NCBI RefSeq assembly: GCF_010093815.1
Contig: NW_022985554.1
Span: 94,999-158,998 of the forward strand
Length of the DNA stretch: 64,000 nucleotides
Direction of reading: 5' to 3'
Source: Pseudovirgaria hyperparasitica
Taxonomy: Eukaryota; Ascomycota; Dothideomycetes; Acrospermales; Acrospermaceae
The notes beneath the pieces were generated by a model, which had not been told where the DNA came from, ran no database searches, and saw nothing but the letters and a program-made list of their open reading frames with translations. The position numbers and the translations under genes were made by a program. The number at the start of each line of letters is the position of its first letter. Within the stretch, counting starts at the first letter, position 1. Shown here in pieces: positions 53,979 through 64,000 of this stretch.

Positions 53979-56900
53979 TCAAGTATAGACCTCTTCGGTG
54001 AAGGCATTCAAGCCGAGACCTTCCTTGGCAATGTCCTCTTCCTTGAGGAAAAGTAATGGCATCTCCACCAACGTGCCCTTGATCGTACTGAGAATCTCCT
54101 TGACTTCCTTGACACCCTGTTCACCAGGGGGGAATTCCTCCGCCACAACATGTCCCCACTTGTACTTACTTGGTTTCTTCTCTTTGTTGTCACCGTCCTG
54201 TTCGTGGAAGAAGCGTTCGTAGTACTCATCATACTGCTTCCAATTTCGGACCGAGTCGCTAGGCACGGGGTGGAATACGCGGCCAAAGGCATCAGTATTG
54301 GCCCGGGCGCGCTGGTTCCAGAAATTCAAGAACTCGTCAGATAAGGGATCAGTCACCAAGATATCTTCGTACGAGCCCCAGTCGTAGATGTTTGGGACCC
54401 CAATCGGTTCATAATTCTGATCCGGGTGATCCATGACTTGTGGCTTAAGTAGTCCAAGATGCTTTCGGAAGATCTGTCTTCGCAGACTTGAAGCAAAACG
54501 CGACCCTCGCCACGGCCTGCCATCCATGAGTCCCTCCACTGGAGTTGGATCGTTGACAACGATTGCAATTTCAGAGTCATGATCACCCAGCTGAGAGCGA
54601 TCGTTAAGATTTGCTGAGCCACAAATGACAATTCGGTCATCAGCGATGAGGAGCTTTTTACATGTCAGCTGGCCAAATCGCCTACAAAGCTGGTAGAGAC
54701 ATACCTTGGAATGGACGTAGAGTTCTTCGCTCACGAATGCGTCAATCTCATCCATTGCACCATGTTCCCATGGTACATTGCGAATATCTTCACCACCAAG
54801 CATGTAGCACTCAGATACGCTGTCCCACCTGCCACCAGCCAAGCCCTTTCGATCAGAGATGCCCTGAGCCCCTTGTTGATACTGCTGGTATGCGTCCCCG
54901 CCCAACCCGCGCGAGCAATTTCCGTCCATTTCATGGACATTACCAGGAATACTAGCCGGAGCCTGTGACTGGTAACTTTTGTAATTACTCTCCTGAGAGT
55001 ATTGCGCCGGCCCAGTATGGTCAGATCCGTTTGCAGGCATTCCTGGTCGATAAGCTTGGTATGTTGTCTGGTTGTCTGATGCATAAACGCCTCCAAAGGC
55101 CGCGTCGTGCTCCTTGCGGGCGTCTTCATACCTGACACCGCTCTGTTTCTCAGCTTGCGCCATGACGCCGCTGACATTGATTCGATCATAGCTTCGAAGG
55201 TTGTAGAATCTGATGTATTCCATCGGGTTAAATCCCTGTTGGGCGATCCTCTCGTAGATACTGTTTCCCCCTCGATTGATCGAATCATACTGAAACTCCA
55301 TAATGGCCCTCGTGCTCAATGCATCGTCGGACTTGAGATCGCCTGCAAAGGCAGGGACTGCTGGAATGACAATGATCATTTTGTACTTTTCACCTTTCCT
55401 TGCTGCTCTGAGAATACGTTCGACCATGGCTTCACCAATCTTGTTTTTGATGGGCCTCTGTTTGTCGCCAGTCGCAGTGATGAAGAATTGGTTCTCAATA
55501 TACACAAAATGCTCGCTGTTACGAATTACCTCGCAATAAGCGTTCTGAATGGAGTGCTGCGACGTGTCAGTAAGTGTGACATGGCCTAGATAGTATACTT
55601 ACCTCGAGGCCACCGCCGTGGCTCCATTTGGCGCAACTTCTTGTGATCTGACAAGATGTCCCGCCTGGACCTTGAGAGCTTGTTGGCCGTGAAACGCCAT
55701 AGTGACTTCCGATACGGTGCTCGACATGCTGGAAGCCCTGATTCAAGCGATCCTGAAGTTGCCCACGCAGGCCGCCTTGATCCTGACCATGACTCTGTGC
55801 GAGGCCGAAGATGCCACGTTCACCTTCACCGCCGAAACCGCGTTCTTCGCCTTCGACGTCTCTTTGCTGCCCTTGAGGTGTAGCGCTGACAGTTGTAGCT
55901 CTCTCCGGAAGGAGAGCATAACGAGGATCTTTGTGGGAGTACTTCTCTTTGAACAAAAAATTCCAACGCTGACTGAAGTGGCTTTTCAAATCTTCCACAG
56001 CGGGACCTGTCAAGCAAAGAGACACATCGGACCATCCCATACGCGAGCTTTTCGTACGATCCAATTTATTGTTCTCCCAATTCACAACGTCCTGGAAGTC
56101 CATGATTCGGGCGTTGTTATAGTCCTGTCCAGGGAAGACGATATTGTCTAGATCCCCAGGGTGGGCATCCGATATTGGGTGCTGGTTAGTGTCCCAGCGA
56201 CCGTAGCAGAGGTCAAGTCCACCCATGAAGGCAGTGCGGCCATCGATAAGGCAAAGTTTCTCATGATGCGCCCAATAGAGGACTGTGCCTTCGTGTACCC
56301 CATATATTCCTTCTATGGTTTGTCCTGGTAGTTTTGCTATTGAGGCTGCTGAAAGAGAGAGGTTCTGCAGTGAGCTTAGAAAGGACGACGTGAGAACCTT
56401 TTGGTCCGGTAGATGGTCGGGGTGCCGGAACACAGCAATGTTGGGATGCAAATCTTCGAGTGCATGTTTGGTATGCGATGAGGACACTGTGAGAGGGGGA
56501 GCTATCAGCGGATTGTCCTTCTCCCATTGTTCCAAGGAATTGAATATGACATCCAAGCCCACCCGCGATATGAATTTAGTAATACGATCGGTGGTTTTAG
56601 GAAGTAGGGAGTGGAGGTAATCGGGCAGCGTGGGATTCAGCAACTTACGGGTGAGAGCTTGGGTGACCTTTTAAAATGATTAGCATACACAACTTGGCGG
56701 GCACTCGTTGACTGACCTCTTTATAGACTATAATGTTGACTTTCACACCTCTTTCTGCGGCCGCTTTGAGCATGCGGTCTACCCGGTATTGCTGATTCTT
56801 TGCTGGAGGGCGTCTGAGATATAGCTCAGGTGAGAGCCACCCTGGAAATGTCAGCCATTGCATAAGTCCTATTGAAAGGTAACCGACAATCGAGAATCCA

Positions 56901-57435
56901 GATTGATTCCCTAGCACGTTCCAGAGCCACCGAAACTGCCCACATGTAGCCACAGCCGTCAACATACCACTTTATATCATTTCCGCCAGTTCGCTCCGGT
57001 GCAAAACTGTTGAAGCGATTGCCCGTGGTCGAGTCGGTGCTGGGGTTAGCAGGTGCTCCGCTCGTTGGCCTTTGTTGATTATTAGACAGTCTCTCTTTCA
57101 CTTCTGAGCCTAGACCATGGACAAGGCCGTGGGCTTTGTCAAATAACGAGGACATGCCTCCTGAAGGTTTCTCTGGGCCTGGCTGCTCGCCATATGCTAG
57201 GTGAGGTTGGTATTGCTGAGTGACACTCTACATAGCATCATCGTAAGCATTGGGTCATTGTTGACGTTCAAGAGCGGTTGCAGCATACTGTATCGCCCTG
57301 CTGAGGCTTCTTGCCTCCGCCGAAGAAGCGTCTTCCCACATCACCGATAAAGCCTCGTTCGCCGTCCGTTGACTGGGCATCTCCGTGGAATTCGCCATAG
57401 GCCAGATTATCATCATGATCGCTGTGTCGCGACAT
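53979..57435 (-). CDS. Phospholipase D, 7 exons
   Basis: The exons are 57,289-57,435, 56,888-57,227, 56,717-56,841, 56,649-56,667 (only 19 nt), 55,603-56,486, 54,705-55,556 and 53,979-54,653, giving 1,013 aa. Both HKD motifs are intact once introns are removed: HHEKLCLID (His285, Lys287, Asp292) and VHSKLLIAD (His787, Lys789, Asp794), each with its GGLDL or GSANLNDRS companion. The enzyme cleaves phosphatidylcholine to phosphatidic acid by the two-HKD mechanism. The N-terminus has a Gly-rich, disordered lead (GERGFIGDVGRRFFGGGK), and I see no PX or PH domain, so it resembles the shorter Aspergillus PldA-type enzymes more than yeast Spo14. A poorly conserved Gln/Tyr/Gly-rich insert sits between the two HKDs. 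Introns of 51 and 162 bp are multiples of three and lack stops. Confidence 0.9.
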
Positions 57436-58199
57436 GATGAGAAAGTCTTGGCGTGTATAGATAAGGGCTTATTGAGCCATTGAGAGCAAAGCGCGGATAG
57501 AAAGTCGGGCACGCTTGAGGAGATCGGTGGTGGACTAGTTATCAAGGTTGCTGGTGATGGTATTGCGAAGATGAACTAATTACAGTAATCACCTAGTACC
57601 TCTAGACGCATGCCTGGAAGGACGGACAAGGTGCCAGCGAGTGCCACAAGCTGAACTGCCCCTCTCTGCCCCGCCATCAAGCAGCTATCAGGGTGCCCAA
57701 AGTCGTCGACATCAACACCATACTGGCTCCATCCACATAGACATACAAGAGATTGCAACATGCATCAATCACTGACGTTACCAAGTAGTTACATAGGTCA
57801 ATAGCTAACCAGTAGACGAATCCATCATTGTGACCGGATCTCATGGATCGTGATAGACAGCTACGTAGGCAGTCAGTCCCTCTTCTCGTCAGCCAAGCGG
57901 AGCCACGCCCAACTTCGCTTCGTTTTTGCCTATCATCGCCGTCATTAATACCGCTTTGCTACTTCATGGCTTGAGGGGAGATCGTTGAAGATAATTAGGT
58001 CGTAGTCACAATCACAGTCACAATCACCACTCATCTCATATCAATCGCGCCGTTCTCGACTAATCGAATCAATCGATTGACTTGCAACCTGTAGCACTTA
58101 ATTACTGTAATCAGTTATATCCCGGATAAGTCTTTCGTTCGACCCGCTCGGCCGCTTCTCGACTCTATAAAAGTCCTCCACTCCTCCATTGTTACCACG
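57436..58199. other. Shared PLD/cyanase upstream region
   Basis: These 764 bp lie between divergent start codons. Short open frames on the minus strand (57,255-57,761) are not supported as genes; part of one overlaps PLD exon 1. No regulatory site is claimed. Confidence 0.5.
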
Positions 58200-58924
58200 A
58201 TGCCTCTCTTTACCCGCTTTGCATCTCATTCCTTGGCTTCGTCATCTACTTTATTCATCAAACAGGCTCCTCGTATCGTCGCATATCAACCCTTTCGCCG
58301 CATAGTCACTCAGCCTTCTTCCAACATGGCCGACGCAACAGCAGCTCCTGCACTTGCTACCCTTGATGTGGCTTTGCCGATCCCAAGCTCAAGTGACCAT
58401 GGAAGCTGACAATTCACATAGGCTTCTCTCATCCCTCGTCTCCCCGTATGGTGCCCAACTGTTTTCGAGGCCAAGAAGAAGCTGAATCTGTCGTTTGCCG
58501 ACATTGCCAAGGAAGTCGGCCGTGACGAGGTTGCCATTGCTGCTCTTTTTTACGGTCAGGCCAATGCCTCGCCAAAGGATATCGAGGTGCTCGCAAAGGT
58601 CCTCCAGATCCCAGAAGCCATCCTCCAGGATCAAATGAGTGGTCTCCCAGATCGTGGCAGGGCTGTTGACATGCCTCCCAAGGACCCTCTCATCTACCGT
58701 CTGTACGAAATCGTTCAGAACTACGGTTACGCCTACAAGGCCGTGCTAAACGAGAAATTCGGTGACGGCATCATGAGCGCCATCTCGTTTTCAACAAAGG
58801 TAGAAAAGGAAACTGATGACAAGGGCGACTGGGTCAAGATTACCCTCAGAGGCAAATGGTGAGTCTGCTTAGCCTTCGAATGAACTTTACTGAGCAGCAC
58901 AGGCTTCCATACACCAGATTTTAG
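58200..58924 (+). CDS. cyn1: Cyanate hydratase (cyanase) with N-terminal extension
   Basis: The exons are 58,200-58,367, 58,422-58,858 and 58,903-58,924, giving 208 aa. Introns are 54 bp (GTGGCT to CATAG, branch GCTGAC) and 44 bp (GTGAGT to CACAG). The last exon adds the tail WLPYTRF, matching the family's usual LRGKWLPFSRF ending. The N-terminal half is the helical domain ([30 protein letters not shown]). The C-terminal catalytic part has [32 protein letters not shown] with the Arg, Glu and Ser that form the active site in the decamer. The enzyme turns cyanate plus bicarbonate into ammonia and carbon dioxide. Usual fungal cyanases are about 160 aa. Here 42 extra residues precede a second Met (MADATAA), and they are rich in Arg/Ser with no acid, like a mitochondrial presequence. 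Two forms from two starts are possible. Confidence 0.93.
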
Positions 58925-59416
58925 TTAGATATGAGTTGTGAAGGTTGTTTAGAACAACTTTCGTCACATAAAAATGTAGAGCTATGACCACTTACCAGAT
59001 TTTATACTGTGTTAGAACTAGTAAACGTCCCGGCTTTTATATTCTTTTATTCGTCTGATCCCCCTCTGTTTGTGTTCTTCACGTCGCCTTTTCATATATG
59101 TCTAGAAGTGTTATTCCAAGTTAGTCTAAGCGCTGTTTTCGTTTCTGGAAGCTCTTGAATGGAGCAGCAACAACTAACATCCTCTGTTGTTCACTTCACA
59201 TATCCAGTCGTATCACTCATCTCTCCATATACTTACCTATCCTAGTTGCCACGTTTTGAGGTAGCAGTATCTATACGCACGTCCCATGTCCCATTGAGAC
59301 TGGCTGATAAGCTGTCGTTCATACAAAGATGGGTGTCCCTATTGATAGCATCCCTCTTACAACCTTTTCCCCTTGTCTACTATTGTGATATCTGTAACTG
59401 AGAATATCATTTACAA
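58925..59416. other. Intergenic region
   Basis: This 492 bp holds the cyanase 3' UTR and the promoter of the next gene. Nothing else is recognised. Confidence 0.5.
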
Positions 59417-60017
59417 ATGGAGTTCAACGCATCCAGAGATGGCGAACCAGGCCTAAGCCGTCACAGGACCAATACTATGTCTACCGACGATACCTCGACC
59501 ACCCCTGGCTCTCCCTCGTATCTATTGTCGCCGTCTTCGTCCACAAGCTACTTCGACCTCCCTTCGTTCCCACCAACCAGACGAATCTCCCAGATCGGCT
59601 GGGGTGAACCTGACAGCCCCGACCGTAGCTTCGCGTCCCCACGCTTCGCCGGTGGTGAATGTGTTGCGACCATGGCTGAACGTAAGCGCGCAATACGCGA
59701 GAGACTACAAGCTGAATTCTACACCCGGCCAAACGAGTGTAAGTCGTGATCAAAGGACAACCATGAATGTGCACTTAACCAATTCTACAGCTCAAGCTTC
59801 GTCCCAAGAGTGTCTTACAAAGATTACCACGAGCGAAAGCCCCGAACAGCACCACGGTGAAGAAGTCACTGAGCAATCGCGTCGCCGCAAGCGCAAGGGC
59901 AGCTTTATTAAACTTGTGAAGAAACTCGTTACTGCTGGCACGTCGCCTAGACATTCTTCCATATCCATTCACTTACAATCAACAGCGGCCACAAGCACCC
60001 GCGAGCCACTCCTCTGA
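59417..60017 (+). CDS. Unknown small basic protein
   Basis: The exons are 59,417-59,738 and 59,791-60,017, giving 182 aa, joined by a 52-bp intron (GTAAGT to TACAG, branch-like CTTAAC). I do not recognise the family. Residues ~20-75 are Ser/Thr/Pro-rich with a TSYFDLPSFPP motif. A predicted helix follows (MAERKRAIRERLQAEF). The second exon contains a strongly basic patch (SRRRKRKGSFIKLVKKLV) that could be a nuclear signal or a membrane-contact amphipathic helix. There are no transmembrane segments. It is oriented the same way as cyanase and the zinc-finger gene, with ordinary intergenic gaps. The clean splice junction and kept frame support a real gene. Confidence 0.65.
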
Positions 60018-60945
60018 AGTCACTCTTGCTGAGGGGATTATTGTGATGTAATCACACTGTCATCGTATCAAAGATGCGCTCTTCAAGAGATAAACTGACG
60101 GGAAGCAGATCTGTCGAGCCCCAAAATCCTTGCCATGTATGGCTTCTCCAGCCTCCATAACCACTTCTATATCGCATATTCCGCCGGAGTGTCGAGAATA
60201 TCTCGCGTCACATCACATTACGTACAACCACGTCTTGCAACGCTATACTTACCCTATCTGTACTCTCTATTTGGGAAAAAATTACTCGTCTCATCGAGAC
60301 GTGCTATATGAAAGCTTTATCTACCCTGTTTGGATCCATGGTTAGTAGTAAGGTAGTTGCTAACGTCAACCTGGACACAGGGCGGTAGCGCCCCTCTACA
60401 TACGTGTTGAACACTTTGGTATATGGAGCTCAGGGGAAAATCCACATTAGTTCTATTGCGTTCAACTTTCAAGGTGTTTCCCTTGGTCATTCTCGTTCCG
60501 TCTTATGCAACGTGCAACTAAATTTTTGACATTCGTACTCTTTGTTCACGTCCATAACCGTGAACATCTCAACTCAATTTCAAGTCTCGATAAGTAAATT
60601 TCGAACATACTCCGAGTTCCTTAGTCTTAAGGTTAACTTAAGTAAGGTTAGAGGATTCATGTAGACCGAGACAGCAATGCCTTCGTAGCATAAGATTGTC
60701 GCTGTTCTTTAGTAGATTACAAGGTGATAGGTACGCTATTGTGCATCGTTCTTTATAGCCTCAATTCACTCCTAACTGCTCGGTATCGATTCAAGTTGTG
60801 ACTCTGGAGCTTACATGGGCAACAACGAACGACACACTGATAACCCCGCACTTCGAACTACTATAGCCTCAAGTTTGTTCACTCTCAATCCAGGATCGAG
60901 TCAAACACTGCCTAGCTGAGCCCGTGCACGGTTCAAGTCTTTCAT
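60018..60945. other. Intergenic region
   Basis: These 928 bp are without a supported gene. A 71-codon open frame at 60,130-60,345 has no recognisable content. Confidence 0.5.
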
Positions 60946-62970
60946 ATGTTTTCCAGTCTTAACTCACACCAAGCCCTCCTACCTCGTTCATTTGACGCCT
61001 TATCAACATATCAGCCCCCGCGAGACCAATCGGCTCCTCAAGTTACCATGAAGAATCCAGACAGGTGTGACGTCTGCTCATGTGTGTATGTCCATGTGGA
61101 TAAAGGTCCACCTTGCAGCATCTGCGCCAATGGCTCTCACATTGCTCACCTCCACCTCCCGACGGATAAGCCTGACAAGTACACGAGATGGGAATGTCTT
61201 GTTGCCAACTGCACGGTAAAAGACGAGCTCAAGTTCTTCGAGAAGCACATGGAGAAAGATCACTTCTACTGTCGAAAGTGCCACGCTGCCTTCAAAGATT
61301 GGGAGACGCTTGTAAAGCATCGAATCAGTTCTCCCCTGCACTACGCGTGTAACTTCTGTGGTATCGAGTTCAAGAGCATTCATGGCATCAAGAGGCATGT
61401 CCAATTGGTAAGTCAAGATACCAATCCGTATCCAACATAAGATATTTCATACAGTGCCTCACTGATAATTGGCCATCAGGACCATCCTCCGAAGCAAAAC
61501 CTCAAGTGTATCGGTTGTGGTGACATGTTTGACCGAGCTGCCTCCATGGTCAATCACCTTGAGCAAGGCCACTGCGCGGTTATAACCCCGCAAGAATTCG
61601 CTGGTCACATGCAGCAAAAGATGATTATTGATTCAGTCTTGAGAGACAAACCTAGTGTTCTTCCAGGGCCTAACCACATTCTAGCAGCTGTAGACTTGGA
61701 CGAAGGAGGAGGTGTCTGCCTTCTACAGGGACACAATATTCTCGAAGCAGATGAAGCTTCTGGACATCCCAAAATTGCCTCGTTGCAACCAGAGAAGAAA
61801 CCAACCTGCAATAGTACCCGATCGCAGTATCCCTCTCTTCAATCTTCGACTGGGACTTCTGGTCTAGACAGCTTTTCAGGCATGTCAATTTCGAGCAGCG
61901 CTGCCCTCTCAAGTAAAGCTGCTTCTTCCACAGTTTCTACCATCGATGACGACGATGGTTCTCAGAAGCCCTGGGGTAGCCAGACCGGTGCATCCAAAAC
62001 GCTCTTTCCGGAATCAAGACCTACGCCAGTCGACCATGACTGGCTTGAAGGTAAACGACAGGCGGATATAGGCTACGCTCGCCAGAATGGATCCAATCTT
62101 TTCAAGGACCGTTATTGGGATCCGTCAAGCGAGCGGTTCAAAGCTGAAGCATTCTTTAATGCTGTGATGGAGTTTTATGAGTGCCCATTTAACCCATGCA
62201 ACCATAAGTCTTACTTGCCTAGCGATCTGGTCCATCACATCCAGACATCTCATCGAGCGATTGAATACCGATGTCCTTGTTGCTTCAAATGGTTCAAGAC
62301 TGCTGCGGCTCTTATGGGCCACGCCGAAGCCGCCGGAACTAGATGCAGAATCTCGAAGACTGAGAACTATCGTGAAGCAGTTAACCAATTCTCCGCAGGT
62401 TTTATCCAAGCCAACGAGGGAAAGCACCCGGACATACCTGTTCAAAAGGTCGTGGGATATTCGCTAGACAAGGACGATGAGCTCGTGCCCACGTCGACCG
62501 AGAGCATCAGACACAACGTCTGGACCTACGAAAGCAGCAAACCTTCCGACTGGGAGTCTGGTCAAGAGCAAAGGAAGGTGGAATACGAGAGAAGCCAGCT
62601 CACGGATCCATTCGGCTATAATCAGCGCTACGCTCACATCAACACCGCCACTCATTTTGAAGGTGGCCGGCCTAGTCTGCCTTCAATGATGCATCACGGT
62701 AGTCTGTTTCCTGAGCGGGATATTATGGGTGGATCTTCGAGCAAGTATTCCGACGGACTTCGTACACAGCAAGAAGCTCTTCAGGGGTACACGTTACTCG
62801 ACCCCCAGAAGTTGAAGCAGCAAAAGAAGCGTAATGCTTGGTCGAAATTTGCCGCCGGCATTGAGAGTGTGGACAAGTACAACGAGCTCATCAGTGGTTC
62901 TGATGGAGGTAGTATCAAGGTCGATGGCTTCGACAGCGAGGATGAGGGCGAAGCGACGGAGACCGAGTAG
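60946..62970 (+). CDS. C2H2 zinc-finger protein
   Basis: The exons are 60,946-61,407 and 61,480-62,970, giving 650 aa, with a 72-bp intron (GTAAGT to CATCAG). The N-terminal part has a Cys-rich start (CDVCSCVYV, CSICANG) and C2H2-type fingers: CLVANCTVKDELKFFEKHMEKDH, FYCRKCHAAFKDWETLVKH and YACNFCGIEFKSIHGIKRH. Right after the intron another reads LKCIGCGDMFDRAASMVNHLEQGH. A further pair lies near residue ~400 (CPFNPC...HH...H and YRCPCCFKWFKTAAALMGH). The middle is Ser-rich and disordered, and the tail is acidic. The spacing is irregular, as in many fungal-only C2H2 proteins of unknown function that may bind RNA or DNA. An alternative start is the ATG of MKNPDRCDVC at 61,048. Confidence 0.85.
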
Positions 62971-64000
62971 GTGTTTGACGACCTAACACCAATATCCAAC
63001 CCCCTCCTTGGAAGTAAGCATACAACATTTGTGGAGATGCAGACGCAGCTGAAGTCATGGATCAATGACTACTTGGGCAATAAGGGGTCAAACACTGGAG
63101 GACATCGCAAATTCCCTGGACGATCCATACATGCTCTTAGCTTGTCCATCAACCGTAGCCCCATTGCATTGTCGTCTTGAACCTTACTCGTTTGCCTCAT
63201 ATTTTCCTCCAACACGTGATTAATACCGATCTAATTACCTTTATAATGCTCGTCATATCACCCTGACCACTCTATACCAAGCTTCATTCCAACCAGAACC
63301 GCACCCAAACGTCTCTCTATTGCAACACCATCTGTTCTCATCATTCACAGACTTGGAGAGGAAAGAAGCATAGTTGCCTACTCTTTCGTTCTTCCTTCTC
63401 CATTCTTCTTCTTCTTTTTCTCTCCCAACATTCTTGTCTCCTCCACAGGCTATAAAGCCCGCGACAAGGCACACTATATGCACAAAATGACGGGCTGACA
63501 ATGTGGGAGCAAGACGACCGAGAGAAGACCAAAGTAGAGAGAGGGGAGACAGAGGTAACTACGCAGGAGTAAAGAGCAATGTGTGGTTGGAGAATTGCAG
63601 ATCTTTAGTAGGAAGAGAAAAAGAGAGCCGTACATTATGCGTCCTCCCTTTTTTGCCCCTTGTCTCATTGACATGGACTACATATGACAAGAGTTCTATT
63701 AACATTATCCAAGGGGGCTTTTTCCCGGGTATCAAATATGGACACGGGAAGTTATCGTCGTCGTCGTCGTCGTCGTCGCCGGCGAACACAACTATCGCCT
63801 TCCTTCCCCCCTTTTACCCCCGCCAACCCCTTGTCCCTCTCAAACCCTTCCCTACCTTCCTCTCATGTTCTGAAGAAAATCTTTTCCAGCCGTGATAAAA
63901 CGCCCCTTGTCAAAAAGAAGACACCTGCGCCCTCGTCTTGTGGGCGCCAGCCAAGCGTTCCGCGTTCAGCCGTTACAGAAAGTCCGAGATTCCTCATAAT
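62971..64000. other. Right end of window, no supported gene
   Basis: Open frames here are short and overlap on both strands. The region holds the zinc-finger gene's 3' flank, C/T-rich stretches (63,380-63,430; 63,795-63,870) and a trinucleotide run. These fit the promoter of a gene beyond the window. Confidence 0.5.
63754..63780. repeat. (TCG)n trinucleotide run
   Basis: About eight consecutive tcg units, in DNA that I judge non-coding. Confidence 0.9.

Noticed and set aside
1-64000. CRISPR arrays, bacterial operons, rRNA genes
   Set aside because: No regularly spaced repeat-spacer array, ribosomal RNA segment or prokaryotic signal was seen; introns and families are fungal.

Overview
The window looks like a filamentous ascomycete (Pezizomycotina; Dothideomycetes is my best guess, not shown). 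The signs are short spliceosomal introns (45-80 bp, GTRNGT starts, CTRAC-like branch points), a HET-domain gene, a gypsy chromovirus, and an abrupt change between a TA-rich block and an ordinary gene-rich block. In the TA-rich block, CpA/TpG is almost gone and TpA is everywhere while CpG survives. This is the mark of repeat-induced point mutation (RIP).

Bases 1 to about 27,600 are a RIP-decayed repeat compartment with no intact gene. From left to right it holds: a decayed UPF1/NAM7-like helicase with CCHC zinc knuckles (about 1.9-4.0 kb); an unresolved stretch; a 4-copy ~235-bp tandem array followed by a decayed SNF2-like ATPase (about 7.1-10.6 kb); two tandem arrays (11.0-11.55 kb); and an old minus-strand Ty3/gypsy element (about 11.6-27.1 kb). 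Two later insertions split the old element: a 626-bp TRIM-like element (14,236-14,861, target duplication CTAGA) and an 8,084-bp chromovirus (15,043-23,126, target duplication CTAGT).

Bases 27,600-64,000 are gene-rich, and I rebuilt most genes exon by exon. In order: BTB/POZ protein (-), monofunctional catalase (+), HET protein (-), RPA3 (+), YML020W-like serine-hydrolase protein (-), SPB1 rRNA methyltransferase (+), CCDC47-like ER protein (-), a 5-exon COX7-like subunit (-), a mitochondrial PPR-like protein (+), a 91-aa protein ending in the CaaX box CVVM (-), phospholipase D (-), cyanase with an N-terminal extension (+), a small unknown basic protein (+), and a C2H2 zinc-finger protein (+).

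Several genes are in head-to-head pairs with short shared promoters: lipase-like/SPB1 (95 bp between start codons), COX7/PPR (246 bp, both apparently mitochondrial), HET/RPA3 (404 bp) and PLD/cyanase (764 bp). The most interesting small gene is the CVVM-ending 91-aa protein, possibly a lipopeptide pheromone precursor, which lies between long stretches with no recognisable gene.
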